NCBI RefSeq assembly: GCF_004005855.1
Contig: NZ_SACL01000010.1
Coordinates: forward strand, 62,001-126,000
DNA length: 64,000 nt
DNA from: Rhodovarius crocodyli
GTDB lineage: Bacteria > Pseudomonadota > Alphaproteobacteria > Acetobacterales > Acetobacteraceae
Direction: 5' to 3'
The notes beneath the pieces are model-generated. The model was not told the origin of the DNA. It made no database searches and saw only the letters and a program-made list of their open reading frames with translations. This document shows, piece after piece, positions 1-6,889 of this stretch; within the stretch, counting starts at the first letter, position 1; every line of letters begins with the position of its first letter. Position numbers and translations under genes: made by a program.

Positions 1-1
1 G

Positions 2-259
2 AAGGCGCCTGTGGCCGCCGGCGACGGCACCGGCTGGCTGCTGATCGACGACCTGGTGGATACCGGCACCACGGCCAAGATCGTGCGCGCCCTGCTGCCG
101 GGCGCGCATTTCGCGACGATCTATGCCAAGCCCGCGGCCAAGCCGCTGGTGGACAGCTTCGTCACCGAGGTCAGCCAGGACACCTGGATCCTGTTCCCCT
201 GGGATACCGAGGTGCAGTTCGTGCCCCCCATCGCCAAGGGCGGCGTCACTCCAGCCTGA
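2..259 (+). CDS. gpt: Xanthine-guanine phosphoribosyltransferase (3' fragment)
   Basis: This is the C-terminal part (about 85 residues) of a purine phosphoribosyltransferase; the 5' end lies before the window. The motif [13 protein letters not shown] is the PRPP-binding signature of type I phosphoribosyltransferases. The following [16 protein letters not shown] and [11 protein letters not shown] segments match the tail of bacterial XGPRT, which salvages xanthine and guanine to nucleoside monophosphates. The frame is open from base 2 and stops at 257-259. The last 14 bases overlap the end of the convergent Bug gene, so there is no terminator space between them. The family call is firm; the choice of gpt over another xanthine phosphoribosyltransferase rests on the tail motifs. 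Confidence 0.85.
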   Translation, partial: KAPVAAGDGTGWLLIDDLVDTGTTAKIVRALLPGAHFATIYAKPAAKPLVDSFVTEVSQDTWILFPWDTEVQFVPPIAKGGVTPA

Positions 260-1226
260 TGCCTGCCTGCCGGATCACGGCGCCCAGCTCCTCCACCTCC
301 TTGCGGACCAGGGCCTCCATTTCCGGCAGGGTCATGGCGCGGACCACGGCGCCGCCTTCCTCCGCGCGGCGCTTGACCGCCTCGTCCTGGGCCAGTTCGC
401 GCAGGGCGGCGTTGTAGCGCTCGCGGATCGGCTGCGGCGTGCCGGCGGGGGTGAAGAAGGCGAACCAGGCATCGACCGTGAAGTTCTGCATGCCGGCCTC
501 GGCGGTGGTCGGCACCTCGGGCAGGGCGGTGGCACGCGCGGCACTCGCCATCGCCAGCGGCTTCACCCGGTTGCCCTGGATCAGCCCCATGGCGCTGCTG
601 GGGGTGGTGATGAACATCTCGATCCGGCCGCCCGCCACGTCCTGCAGCACCTGGGCCGCGCCGCGATAGGGCACATGCACCATCTCGGCGCCGATGGCCC
701 GGCTGAACAGCACGCCCGCGATGTGCTGGATGCTGCCATGGCCGGAGGAGCCGTAGTTCATCTTCCCCGGGTTCTCCCGGATCAGCGAGATGAACTCACG
801 CAGGTTGCTGACCGGAAGGTTCGGCGCGCCCAGGATGATGTGGGGCGCCAGCGTGCCCATGCCGATGGGCGAGAGGTCGCGTAGCGGGTCCCAGCCGGGG
901 TTTTCCATCATCGCCGGGTTGCCCGCGTGATACCCGGAGTAGTTCAGCAGCAGCGTATGCCCGTCGGGCGCCGCGCGCACCGCGGCCTGGATGGCCAGGT
1001 TGCCGTTGGCGCCGGGGCGGTTCTCGACCACCACGGTCTGGCCCAGCATGCGGGACAGGCCGTCGGTGAACAGCCGGGCGGCGAAGTCGCTGCCGCCGCC
1101 GGGCGGGTTGGGCACCAGGACGGTAACGGTGCGGCTGGGCGCCCAGGCCTGGGCGAAGGCGGGGGTGGCGAGCGTGGTGCCCAGCAATGCGCGGCGCGTT
1201 ACGCGCGCAGAAAATCCTTGAGCCAT
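246..1226 (-). CDS. Bug/TctC-family periplasmic solute-binding protein
   Basis: The product is a 326-residue tripartite tricarboxylate receptor (Bug family), predicted to bind a small carboxylate in the periplasm. The N-terminus has a twin-arginine-like export signal (RVTRRALLG, then a hydrophobic stretch ending AFA). Family hallmarks are [39 protein letters not shown] and a late [11 protein letters not shown] block. The start at 1226 is chosen because an AGAGGA ribosome-binding site lies 9 bases upstream; an ATG at 1235 abuts that site. The gene overlaps the end of the upstream dehalogenase-like gene by 28 bases, so the two are probably translationally coupled. No TctA/TctB membrane genes are nearby. 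The ligand cannot be read from the sequence; a carboxylate linked to the neighbouring hydrolase is an inference. Confidence 0.9.
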   Translation of the reverse strand: MAQGFSARVTRRALLGTTLATPAFAQAWAPSRTVTVLVPNPPGGGSDFAARLFTDGLSRMLGQTVVVENRPGANGNLAIQAAVRAAPDGHTLLLNYSGYHAGNPAMMENPGWDPLRDLSPIGMGTLAPHIILGAPNLPVSNLREFISLIRENPGKMNYGSSGHGSIQHIAGVLFSRAIGAEMVHVPYRGAAQVLQDVAGGRIEMFITTPSSAMGLIQGNRVKPLAMASAARATALPEVPTTAEAGMQNFTVDAWFAFFTPAGTPQPIRERYNAALRELAQDEAVKRRAEEGGAVVRAMTLPEMEALVRKEVEELGAVIRQAGIRLE

Positions 1227-2083
1227 TTGTGGCATTCCTCTGGCGTTTCCTCTGCCAGGTAATGTCCGCTGTTCACCGCCCCGCCCGCAAGGGGCCCCGT
1301 GGCGTACTGCCGCCACACCTCCAGCGGGCGGTACCACTGGCCGATCTTGCCCTTGGCGCCCCACAGCACCAGCATCGGGCAGGTCACGCGCTGGGCCGCG
1401 TTGCGGCTGGCGCGGTCGTGCAGCAGGTCGATGGCCGTGGCCGCGCGGTAATCCTCGCAGATCGCGCGCACGGTGCCGGGCGTGCGCAGCGCCGCCAGGT
1501 AGTCCGCCCGTGCCTCTGGGTGGAAGAAGGATTTGTCCTTGGGCTCGCGGCTGGTGTGGACGTCGAACCACAGCTCCACATCCTGCTCGATCAGCATTTC
1601 GGGCTTGGGGTGCGGCTGCGCCAGAGAGAACCAATGATAATAGCCGAGCGCGAAGTTCATATCGACGTGCTCGAAGTGATGCAGCGTCGGCACGATGTCC
1701 ATCACGCAGAGCCGTTCCACGGCTTCGGGGTAATCCAGCACCAGCCGGTGCGCCACGCGCGCGCCCCGGTCATGCGCCACCACCTGATAGCGGTCGAAGC
1801 CCAGCGCCAGCATCAGCCCATGCGGGTCGCGCGCCATCTCACGCTTGGAATAGGCCGCGCTGTCGGGGCTGGCGGCGGGCTTGGCGGACTGGCCATAGCC
1901 GCGGATGTCCGCGCAGATCACCGTGTGGCGCTCCGCCAGCAGCGGCGCCAGCCTGTGCCACATCGCATGGGTCTGCGGGTTGCCATGCAGCAGCAGCAGC
2001 GGCGGGCCCGAGCCACCCCGGCGGAAGCGCACCGCCATGCCGCCGATCTCGCGGGTTTCCAGCGTGAAGCCTTCGAAGAACAT
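1199..2083 (-). CDS. Alpha/beta hydrolase, haloacetate (fluoroacetate) dehalogenase-like
   Basis: This 294-residue alpha/beta hydrolase resembles fluoroacetate dehalogenases. It has the HGNPQTHAMWH oxyanion block (about residues 33-43), a nucleophile segment VVAHDRGARVAHR with Asp105 in the nucleophile position, the YYHWF motif matching the halide-binding His-Trp pair of the family, and a late NSGHY segment supplying the catalytic His. LWGAKGKIGQWY is also typical. The start at 2083 gives a normal family length and has a GAGAGGGG site upstream; the open frame continues further but without support. It is followed by an overlapping Bug receptor, suggesting uptake and hydrolysis of one substrate. 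Dehalogenation is inferred from the residues; epoxide or ester hydrolysis is the alternative. Confidence 0.82.
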   Translation of the reverse strand: MFFEGFTLETREIGGMAVRFRRGGSGPPLLLLHGNPQTHAMWHRLAPLLAERHTVICADIRGYGQSAKPAASPDSAAYSKREMARDPHGLMLALGFDRYQVVAHDRGARVAHRLVLDYPEAVERLCVMDIVPTLHHFEHVDMNFALGYYHWFSLAQPHPKPEMLIEQDVELWFDVHTSREPKDKSFFHPEARADYLAALRTPGTVRAICEDYRAATAIDLLHDRASRNAAQRVTCPMLVLWGAKGKIGQWYRPLEVWRQYATGPLAGGAVNSGHYLAEETPEECHKWLKDFLRA

Positions 2084-2219
2084 GGATGGTTTCCCCTCTC
2101 GCGCCGCAGCGTGCCACCGGGCCCCCGGCGCGGAAACCCCGCCCGCCTCGGTTGACGCGCGAACGCATGCGCAGCAGCATCCCCCCGAACGATCCATATC
2201 AACCGAGGAGGAGACCGCC

Positions 2220-2621
2220 ATGTCCAACGGCGACGAAGTTCTGTTCGAGAAGGGCATGCCCATCCGCCGTGAGGTGCTGGGCGCCGAATACGTCGATGCC
2301 AGCATGTCCAAGGCCGATGACTTCATGATGGCCTTCCAGCGCGCCACCACCTCCATCGCCTGGGGCTGGGCCTGGGGCGACCCGACGCTGTCGCGCAAGA
2401 CGCGCTCGCTGCTGAACCTCGCGATGCTGACCGCGCTCGGCCGCACGCCCGAGATCAAGCTGCATGTGAAGGGCGCGCTGAACAACGGCGTGACGGTCGA
2501 GGAGATCAAGGCGACCCTGCTGCACGCCACCGCCTATTGCGGCATTCCGGCCGGCCTCGACGCCTTCAAGGCCGCGCATGAGGTGCTGGTCGCCGAGGGC
2601 GCCCTGCCGGGCAAGAAGTAA
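2220..2621 (+). CDS. Carboxymuconolactone decarboxylase family protein
   Basis: A 133-residue protein of the CMD/AhpD-like fold. The helical core with RSLLNLAMLTALGR, HVKGALNNGVTVEEIKATL and HATAYCGIPAG fits the 4-carboxymuconolactone decarboxylase (PcaC) branch and lacks the CxxC of AhpD peroxidase partners. PcaC acts in the protocatechuate/beta-ketoadipate route, but many relatives have other decarboxylase or unknown roles. A strong GAGGAG site precedes the ATG. The gene is divergent from the dehalogenase-like gene (136 bases between starts) and is followed after one base by a 3-hydroxyisobutyrate-dehydrogenase-family gene, which makes a coupled pair. No other pca genes are present, so the PcaC role is not assumed. 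Confidence 0.85.
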   Translation: MSNGDEVLFEKGMPIRREVLGAEYVDASMSKADDFMMAFQRATTSIAWGWAWGDPTLSRKTRSLLNLAMLTALGRTPEIKLHVKGALNNGVTVEEIKATLLHATAYCGIPAGLDAFKAAHEVLVAEGALPGKK

Positions 2622-2622
2622 G

Positions 2623-3522
2623 ATGGCCACCCGTATCGGCTTCATCGGCATCGGCAACATGGGCTGGCCCATGGCGGCCAACCTGGTCGCCAAGGGCTTC
2701 GATGTGGCGGTCGCTGACGTGGACCCCGCCCGCACGGCGAAGTTCGCGTCCGAGGTCGGTGGCCGCGCGGCCACCGATGCGGCCGATGCCGCGAAGGGCG
2801 CGGACGCCGTCGTCGCCATCCTGCCGACCAGCAGGCAGGTGACGACCGTCGCCGCCGCCGTGAAGCCCGCCATGGCCCAGGGCACGCTGTTCATCGACAT
2901 GACCAGCGGCCAGCCCGGCGCCACGCGCGTCATCGCGGCCGACCTGGCAGCCGCCGGCATCACCATGCTGGATTGCCCGGTCAGCGGCGGCGTGCCGCGC
3001 GCCAAGACCGGTGAGCTGGCCATCATGGCGGGCGGCGAGGATGCGGCGCTGGACCGTGCCGACCCGATCCTGAAGGCGATGGGCACCTCCATTCATCGCT
3101 GCGGCGGCATCGGCGCCGGCCAGGCGATGAAGGCGCTGAACAACCTGGTCAGCGCCGGCGGCTTCCTGATCGGGATCGAGGCGCTGATCATCGGCCAGCA
3201 GTTCGGGCTCGACCCCGCGCTGATGGTCGATGTGCTGAACTCCTCCACCGGCATGAACAATTCCACCCAGAAGAAGTTCAAGCAGTTCGTGCTGTCACGG
3301 CGCTTCGACAGCGGCTTCGGGCTGGAGCTGCTGGTGAAGGACCTGACCATCGCGCTGGAGGTCGGCCGCGACGCCGGCATCCCCACCCCGTTCTCGGCCC
3401 TGTGCCGGGAGCTGGTGGCATCGGCGGCCAAGGCGCTGGGCCCGGGCGAGGACCACACGGCCGTCGCCAAGCTCTCGGAGCAGCTGGCCGGCACCACGCT
3501 GGGCGGCGGCAACCGAGGGTAA
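2623..3522 (+). CDS. NAD(P)-dependent beta-hydroxyacid dehydrogenase (HIBADH/GarR family)
   Basis: A 299-residue oxidoreductase of the 3-hydroxyisobutyrate dehydrogenase / tartronate semialdehyde reductase family. It shows the nucleotide-binding GFIGIGNMGWPMA (residues 6-18), the substrate motif DCPVSGG (117-123), and the catalytic lysine region QAMKALNN (Lys170). It oxidises or reduces a 3-hydroxy acid / semialdehyde pair. The ATG follows the preceding stop codon by one base, so it is co-translated with the CMD-family gene, and a Bug receptor lies downstream. The exact substrate (hydroxyisobutyrate, tartronate semialdehyde or other) cannot be decided from the motifs. Confidence 0.9.
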   Translation: MATRIGFIGIGNMGWPMAANLVAKGFDVAVADVDPARTAKFASEVGGRAATDAADAAKGADAVVAILPTSRQVTTVAAAVKPAMAQGTLFIDMTSGQPGATRVIAADLAAAGITMLDCPVSGGVPRAKTGELAIMAGGEDAALDRADPILKAMGTSIHRCGGIGAGQAMKALNNLVSAGGFLIGIEALIIGQQFGLDPALMVDVLNSSTGMNNSTQKKFKQFVLSRRFDSGFGLELLVKDLTIALEVGRDAGIPTPFSALCRELVASAAKALGPGEDHTAVAKLSEQLAGTTLGGGNRG

Positions 3523-3607
3523 AACGATTGCCTGGCCATCGCGGCAATGCTACCGCGATGGCCGAGGCAACGCGCAGTTCACGGGCATCTCCTGCCGAGG
3601 TTGGCCC

Positions 3608-4573
3608 ATGATCCGTGTTTCGCGCCGCGTTCTGCCCGCCCTGTTCCTCGCCGCGCCCATGCTTTCTCCTGCCAGGGCGCAGTCAGGCAGCATCCGTATC
3701 GTCGTGCCGTTTCCGCCCGGTGGCATCACCGATGTGCTGGCCCGCGCGCTGGCCCAGCAGATGACGCCCGTGCTGGGCAGCACCGTGGTGGTGGAGAACC
3801 GCCCCGGCGCCAATGGCAGCATCGGGGCCAATGCGGTCGCGCGCTCCGCCCCTGACGGGCACACGCTGCTGCTGGGCGTGACCGACACCCACGCGGTGAA
3901 CCCGGCCGCGATGCGCAACCTGCCTTATGACGCGCTGGCCGATTTCGCCCCCATCAGCAACATCACCAATGTGCCGCTGGTGCTGGCCGCCGGCCCGACG
4001 CGGGCCGAGCTGACCGACCTGCCGAGCTTCATCGCCGCGGCCAAGGCGGCACCCGGCGTGCTGACCCATTCCAGCTGGGGCGTCGGCAGCACCTCCCAGA
4101 TCGCGATGCTGCGCCTGGCGGAGGCCGCGGGCTTCGAGGTGCTGCACGTGCCCTTCACCGGCGCCGCTCCGGCCGCCCAGGCCCTGGCGGCCGGCCAGGT
4201 GGACAGCATGGTGCTGCCCGCGGGCGCCGGCGAGGCGCTTTCCCGCGACGGGCGGGTGCGGTTGCTGGCCGCGCTGTCTCCACAGCGCCTGTCGCTGTTG
4301 CCCAACCTGCCCACGCTGCAGGAACAGGGGGTGGCGCTGTCGGTCTCGATCTTCCAGGCGGTGTTCGCGCCGGCCCGCACGCCCGCCGCGATCATCACGC
4401 GCTACAATCAGGCGATGGGGGAGGCATTGCGCTCCGCCCCCATGCAGGAGGTGCTGCGCGCCCAGGCCGCCCTGGCGGATTTCACCACGCCGCAAGGTCT
4501 GACGGACCTGGTGAAGCAGGAGCAGGAAGCCTGGGGGCGGATCGTCAGGGCGGGGAATATCCGGCTGGATTAG
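3608..4573 (+). CDS. Bug/TctC-family periplasmic solute-binding protein
   Basis: A 321-residue Bug receptor with an N-terminal signal (RRVLPALFLAAPMLSPARA, cleavage near residue 24). It has the diagnostic [26 protein letters not shown] and [11 protein letters not shown] blocks and the VPFTGAAPA ligand-binding loop. It lies 85 bases after the HIBADH-family gene on the same strand and probably belongs to that cassette, delivering or sensing a carboxylate. No membrane subunits are adjacent. Transcription ends in a palindromic element shared with the convergent mutY. Confidence 0.9.
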   Translation: MIRVSRRVLPALFLAAPMLSPARAQSGSIRIVVPFPPGGITDVLARALAQQMTPVLGSTVVVENRPGANGSIGANAVARSAPDGHTLLLGVTDTHAVNPAAMRNLPYDALADFAPISNITNVPLVLAAGPTRAELTDLPSFIAAAKAAPGVLTHSSWGVGSTSQIAMLRLAEAAGFEVLHVPFTGAAPAAQALAAGQVDSMVLPAGAGEALSRDGRVRLLAALSPQRLSLLPNLPTLQEQGVALSVSIFQAVFAPARTPAAIITRYNQAMGEALRSAPMQEVLRAQAALADFTTPQGLTDLVKQEQEAWGRIVRAGNIRLD

Positions 4574-4694
4574 ATCTTCTTTTTTTGAAGAAAAAGAAGC
4601 GAAAATACTTGTCGAATTTGGGGTCGCGCTTGACGATGAGGGCGCGCCCCAAACTGCCAAAAATTTACTGGTTCTTTTTTCCAAAAAAGAACAT
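4574..4694. repeat. Family A palindromic element, copy A1 (convergent junction)
   Basis: The whole gap between two convergent genes is an AT-rich element. A hairpin CTTCT...AGAAG spans 4576-4599, and a perfect inverted repeat GTTCTTTTTT-CC-AAAAAAGAAC spans 4671-4692. Between them is a GC-rich core whose ends TTTGGGG and CCCCAAA pair (about 4617-4653). The same outer hairpins recur at 13103/13168 and 33876/33984. With U-runs on both strands it should terminate transcription in both directions. The core differs from the other copies. Confidence 0.85.
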
Positions 4695-5750
4695 TCACTC
4701 CAACGCCAACAGCTTGCGCATCACCGTCGGCATCCCCGCCTCATTCCCCAACGCCGTCAGCCCCGGCGGCAGCGCCGCCACACGGCCCACCAGCAACCGC
4801 AGCGCCAGTTCCCGATGCGTCAGCGCATGGCTGGCCAGGCCGTCGGCCTCGCGCCAGTTCACGCCCTGGGCCGGGGCATGGGGCATGGCCTCGGATGCGC
4901 TCCAGGGCGTGTCTCGCCAGGGGGTGCCGGGCAGTTCCCACATGCCGCCGAACAACCCCTCGGCCGGGCGCAACCGCACGCCGATGGCGCCCGAGGCATC
5001 GCGCAGCAGGAAATGCACGCCATGCAGCACGGGGCGCGCCTTCCTGGCAGGCTTTACCGGCAGCTCGGCCTGGATGCCCTGCTTGCGCGCCCGGCAATGC
5101 GCCATCCAGGGGCACAGCGCGCAGGCCGGGTTGCGCGGGGTGCAGATGGTGGCCCCCAGGTCGAACAGCGCCTGGGCGAAATCGCCCGGCACGGCGCGCG
5201 CGGCGGGGTCTGCCATGAAGCCCCCGGCCAGGCGCCCCAGCAGCGGGCGCGCGGCCGGCAGCGGGGTCTCGACGGCCGCCAGCCGGGCCATCACGCGCTC
5301 CACATTGCCGTCCACCGGCAGGACGGGCTCATGGAAGGCGATGGCCGCCACGGCGGCCGAGGTATAGGCACCGATGCCGGGCAACTCCCGCAGCGCGGCC
5401 GCCGTGCGGGGAAAGCCGCCCCGCCCCGCCACCGCCTTGGCCGCCGCATGCAGGTTGCGGGCGCGCGCATAGTAGCCAAGCCCCGCCCATTCCTCGGCCA
5501 CCGCGCTCCATTCGGCCTCGGCCAGGGCCTCCACGGTCGGGAAGCGCGCCAGGAAACGCGCATAGCGCGGGCCCACAGTCGCCACCGTGGTCTGTTGCAG
5601 CATGACCTCCGAGAGCCATATCCGGTATGGGTCGGTTTCCCCGCGCCATGGCAATTCCCGCTTCTGGCGCGCATACCACGCCAGCAGATCGGCAGCCGGA
5701 GGCAGGGTGAAGGCAAAAGGTTCAGGCAAGGGCGAGGCACCGGCAGGCAA
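4695..5750 (-). CDS. mutY: A/G-specific adenine DNA glycosylase MutY
   Basis: This base-excision repair enzyme removes adenine mispaired with 8-oxoguanine. The protein shows ELPWR, the helix SEVMLQQT with the catalytic glutamate, a helix-hairpin-helix LPGIGAYTSAAV followed by VDGNVERV, and four iron-sulfur cysteines spaced C-x6-C-x2-C-x5-C. The C-terminal NUDIX-like domain (LFGGMWELPG) recognises 8-oxoG. No ATG lies at a sensible place; a TTG at 5750 with AAGGGGG six bases upstream gives 351 residues, a normal length. That start overlaps the divergent dciA by 44 bases. The function is near certain; the start is a best guess. Confidence 0.95.
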   Translation of the reverse strand: MPAGASPLPEPFAFTLPPAADLLAWYARQKRELPWRGETDPYRIWLSEVMLQQTTVATVGPRYARFLARFPTVEALAEAEWSAVAEEWAGLGYYARARNLHAAAKAVAGRGGFPRTAAALRELPGIGAYTSAAVAAIAFHEPVLPVDGNVERVMARLAAVETPLPAARPLLGRLAGGFMADPAARAVPGDFAQALFDLGATICTPRNPACALCPWMAHCRARKQGIQAELPVKPARKARPVLHGVHFLLRDASGAIGVRLRPAEGLFGGMWELPGTPWRDTPWSASEAMPHAPAQGVNWREADGLASHALTHRELALRLLVGRVAALPPGLTALGNEAGMPTVMRKLLALE

Positions 5751-6216
5751 GACTGCCCCCTTACCGCCCTTCCAGCGCCATTTCCACGGCCCCCAGGCGC
5801 TGTCGGCACTGGTGGCGCCGCTGACGCGGCCTGTTCTGCGCAAGATGCACCCCGGCAGCGCGCAGGTGATCGCCGATTGGGAATCGCTGGTGGGCGCGGG
5901 GCTGGCCGCGCGCACCCGGCCGCGCCGGCTGGAACGCGGCGTGCTGACCATCGCCTGCGCCGGCCCGGTGGCCATGGAACTGACCATGCTTGCGCCGCAG
6001 GTGATCGAGCGCATCAATGCGGGCCTCGGCCGCGCCGCCGTGAAGTCCATGCGCTTCATCCAGGCCGCCCTGCCCGCCCCGTCGCCCCCACGGCCCCAGC
6101 CCGCCCCCGTGCCCCTGCCGCCCGATGTCTCCGCCCGGCTGGAGGCCACGCCGGAGGGGCCGTTGCGAGAGGCCCTGGCGCGTCTCGCGGCGGGGGTCTA
6201 TCGAAGCGCCAAGTGA
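5707..6216 (+). CDS. DUF721 / DciA-like protein
   Basis: About 169 residues. The segment HPGSAQVIADWESLVGAGLA followed by RPRRLERGVLTIACAGPVAMELTMLAPQVIERIN is the DUF721 fold shared with DciA, the widespread bacterial loader of the DnaB helicase. The tail is proline-rich. A GTG at 5707 with GGAGG four bases upstream is preferred; the frame is open further upstream into mutY. Position next to mutY and before dsbA-smc is a common alphaproteobacterial order, which supports the call. A loader role is inferred, as many DUF721 proteins are uncharacterised. Confidence 0.8.
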   Translation: MKAKGSGKGEAPAGKTAPLPPFQRHFHGPQALSALVAPLTRPVLRKMHPGSAQVIADWESLVGAGLAARTRPRRLERGVLTIACAGPVAMELTMLAPQVIERINAGLGRAAVKSMRFIQAALPAPSPPRPQPAPVPLPPDVSARLEATPEGPLREALARLAAGVYRSAK

Positions 6217-6269
6217 TCCCTATCTAAACGCAGGCCCGGCCAGCGCCGGGCGGCATGACGGAGACCCCG

Positions 6270-6887
6270 ATGGCTGTGACCACCCGCCGTACCCTGCTGG
6301 CAGCCCCCGCGCTGCTGGGCGCCCCCGTGCTGCTGGGCGCCACTGTCGCCGCCCGTCCGGCCCTCGCGCAGGACGCGCGCATGGCCGAGCGTTCGGCGGG
6401 CCCCGCCAACGCGCCTGTCGTGGTCACGGAGTTCTACTCCCTCACCTGCTCCCACTGCGCGAACTTCCACGTGAATGTCTGGCCGCAGGTGAAGCGTGAG
6501 CTGGTGGAGACCGGGCGCATCCGCATGGTGTGGGCCGACTTCCCGCTGGACGAGATCGCGCTGCGGGCGGCCATGGTCGCGCGCTCCCTGCCGGCGGACC
6601 GGTACGAGCCCTTCGTCTCCACCCTGTTCGCCACGCAGAACCGCTGGGCCTTCGGCGGCGACCCGATGGCGGGTCTGGCGCAGACGGCAGCACTCGCCGG
6701 CATGCCGCGTGCCCAGTTCGACCAGGTGGTGGCCGACCAGGCCCTGCAGCGCAGCATCCTCGAAGCCCGCCTGGCCGCCCAGAACCGCCACTCCATCCGC
6801 GCGACGCCGAGCTTCCTGTTCGGTTCCCGCCTGGTGGCGGGCGGCATGTCCTTCGACGACTTCAAGGCGAACGTCCAGCGAGGCTAG
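6270..6887 (+). CDS. DsbA-family thiol:disulfide oxidoreductase
   Basis: A 205-residue periplasmic thioredoxin-fold protein with a twin-arginine-like signal (TTRRTLLAAPALL, ending PALAQ), an active-site Cys60-Ser-His-Cys63, and a cis-proline in RATPSF (Pro180). The DsbA type 4 thioredoxin domain (VVVTEFYSLTCSHCANFH) accounts for the rest. CSHC differs from the CPHC of E. coli DsbA, which may alter redox potential. The ATG at 6270 has GGAG six bases upstream; an ATG at 6255 is weaker. The next gene, a multicopper oxidase, starts two bases after the stop, so disulfide formation and the exported copper enzyme look co-expressed. Confidence 0.9.
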   Translation: MAVTTRRTLLAAPALLGAPVLLGATVAARPALAQDARMAERSAGPANAPVVVTEFYSLTCSHCANFHVNVWPQVKRELVETGRIRMVWADFPLDEIALRAAMVARSLPADRYEPFVSTLFATQNRWAFGGDPMAGLAQTAALAGMPRAQFDQVVADQALQRSILEARLAAQNRHSIRATPSFLFGSRLVAGGMSFDDFKANVQRG

Positions 6888-6889
6888 CC

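Noticed and set aside
5751-6149. Upstream extension of the mutY frame to an ATG at 6149
   Set aside because: It would add about 130 residues without similarity, running antisense through most of dciA.
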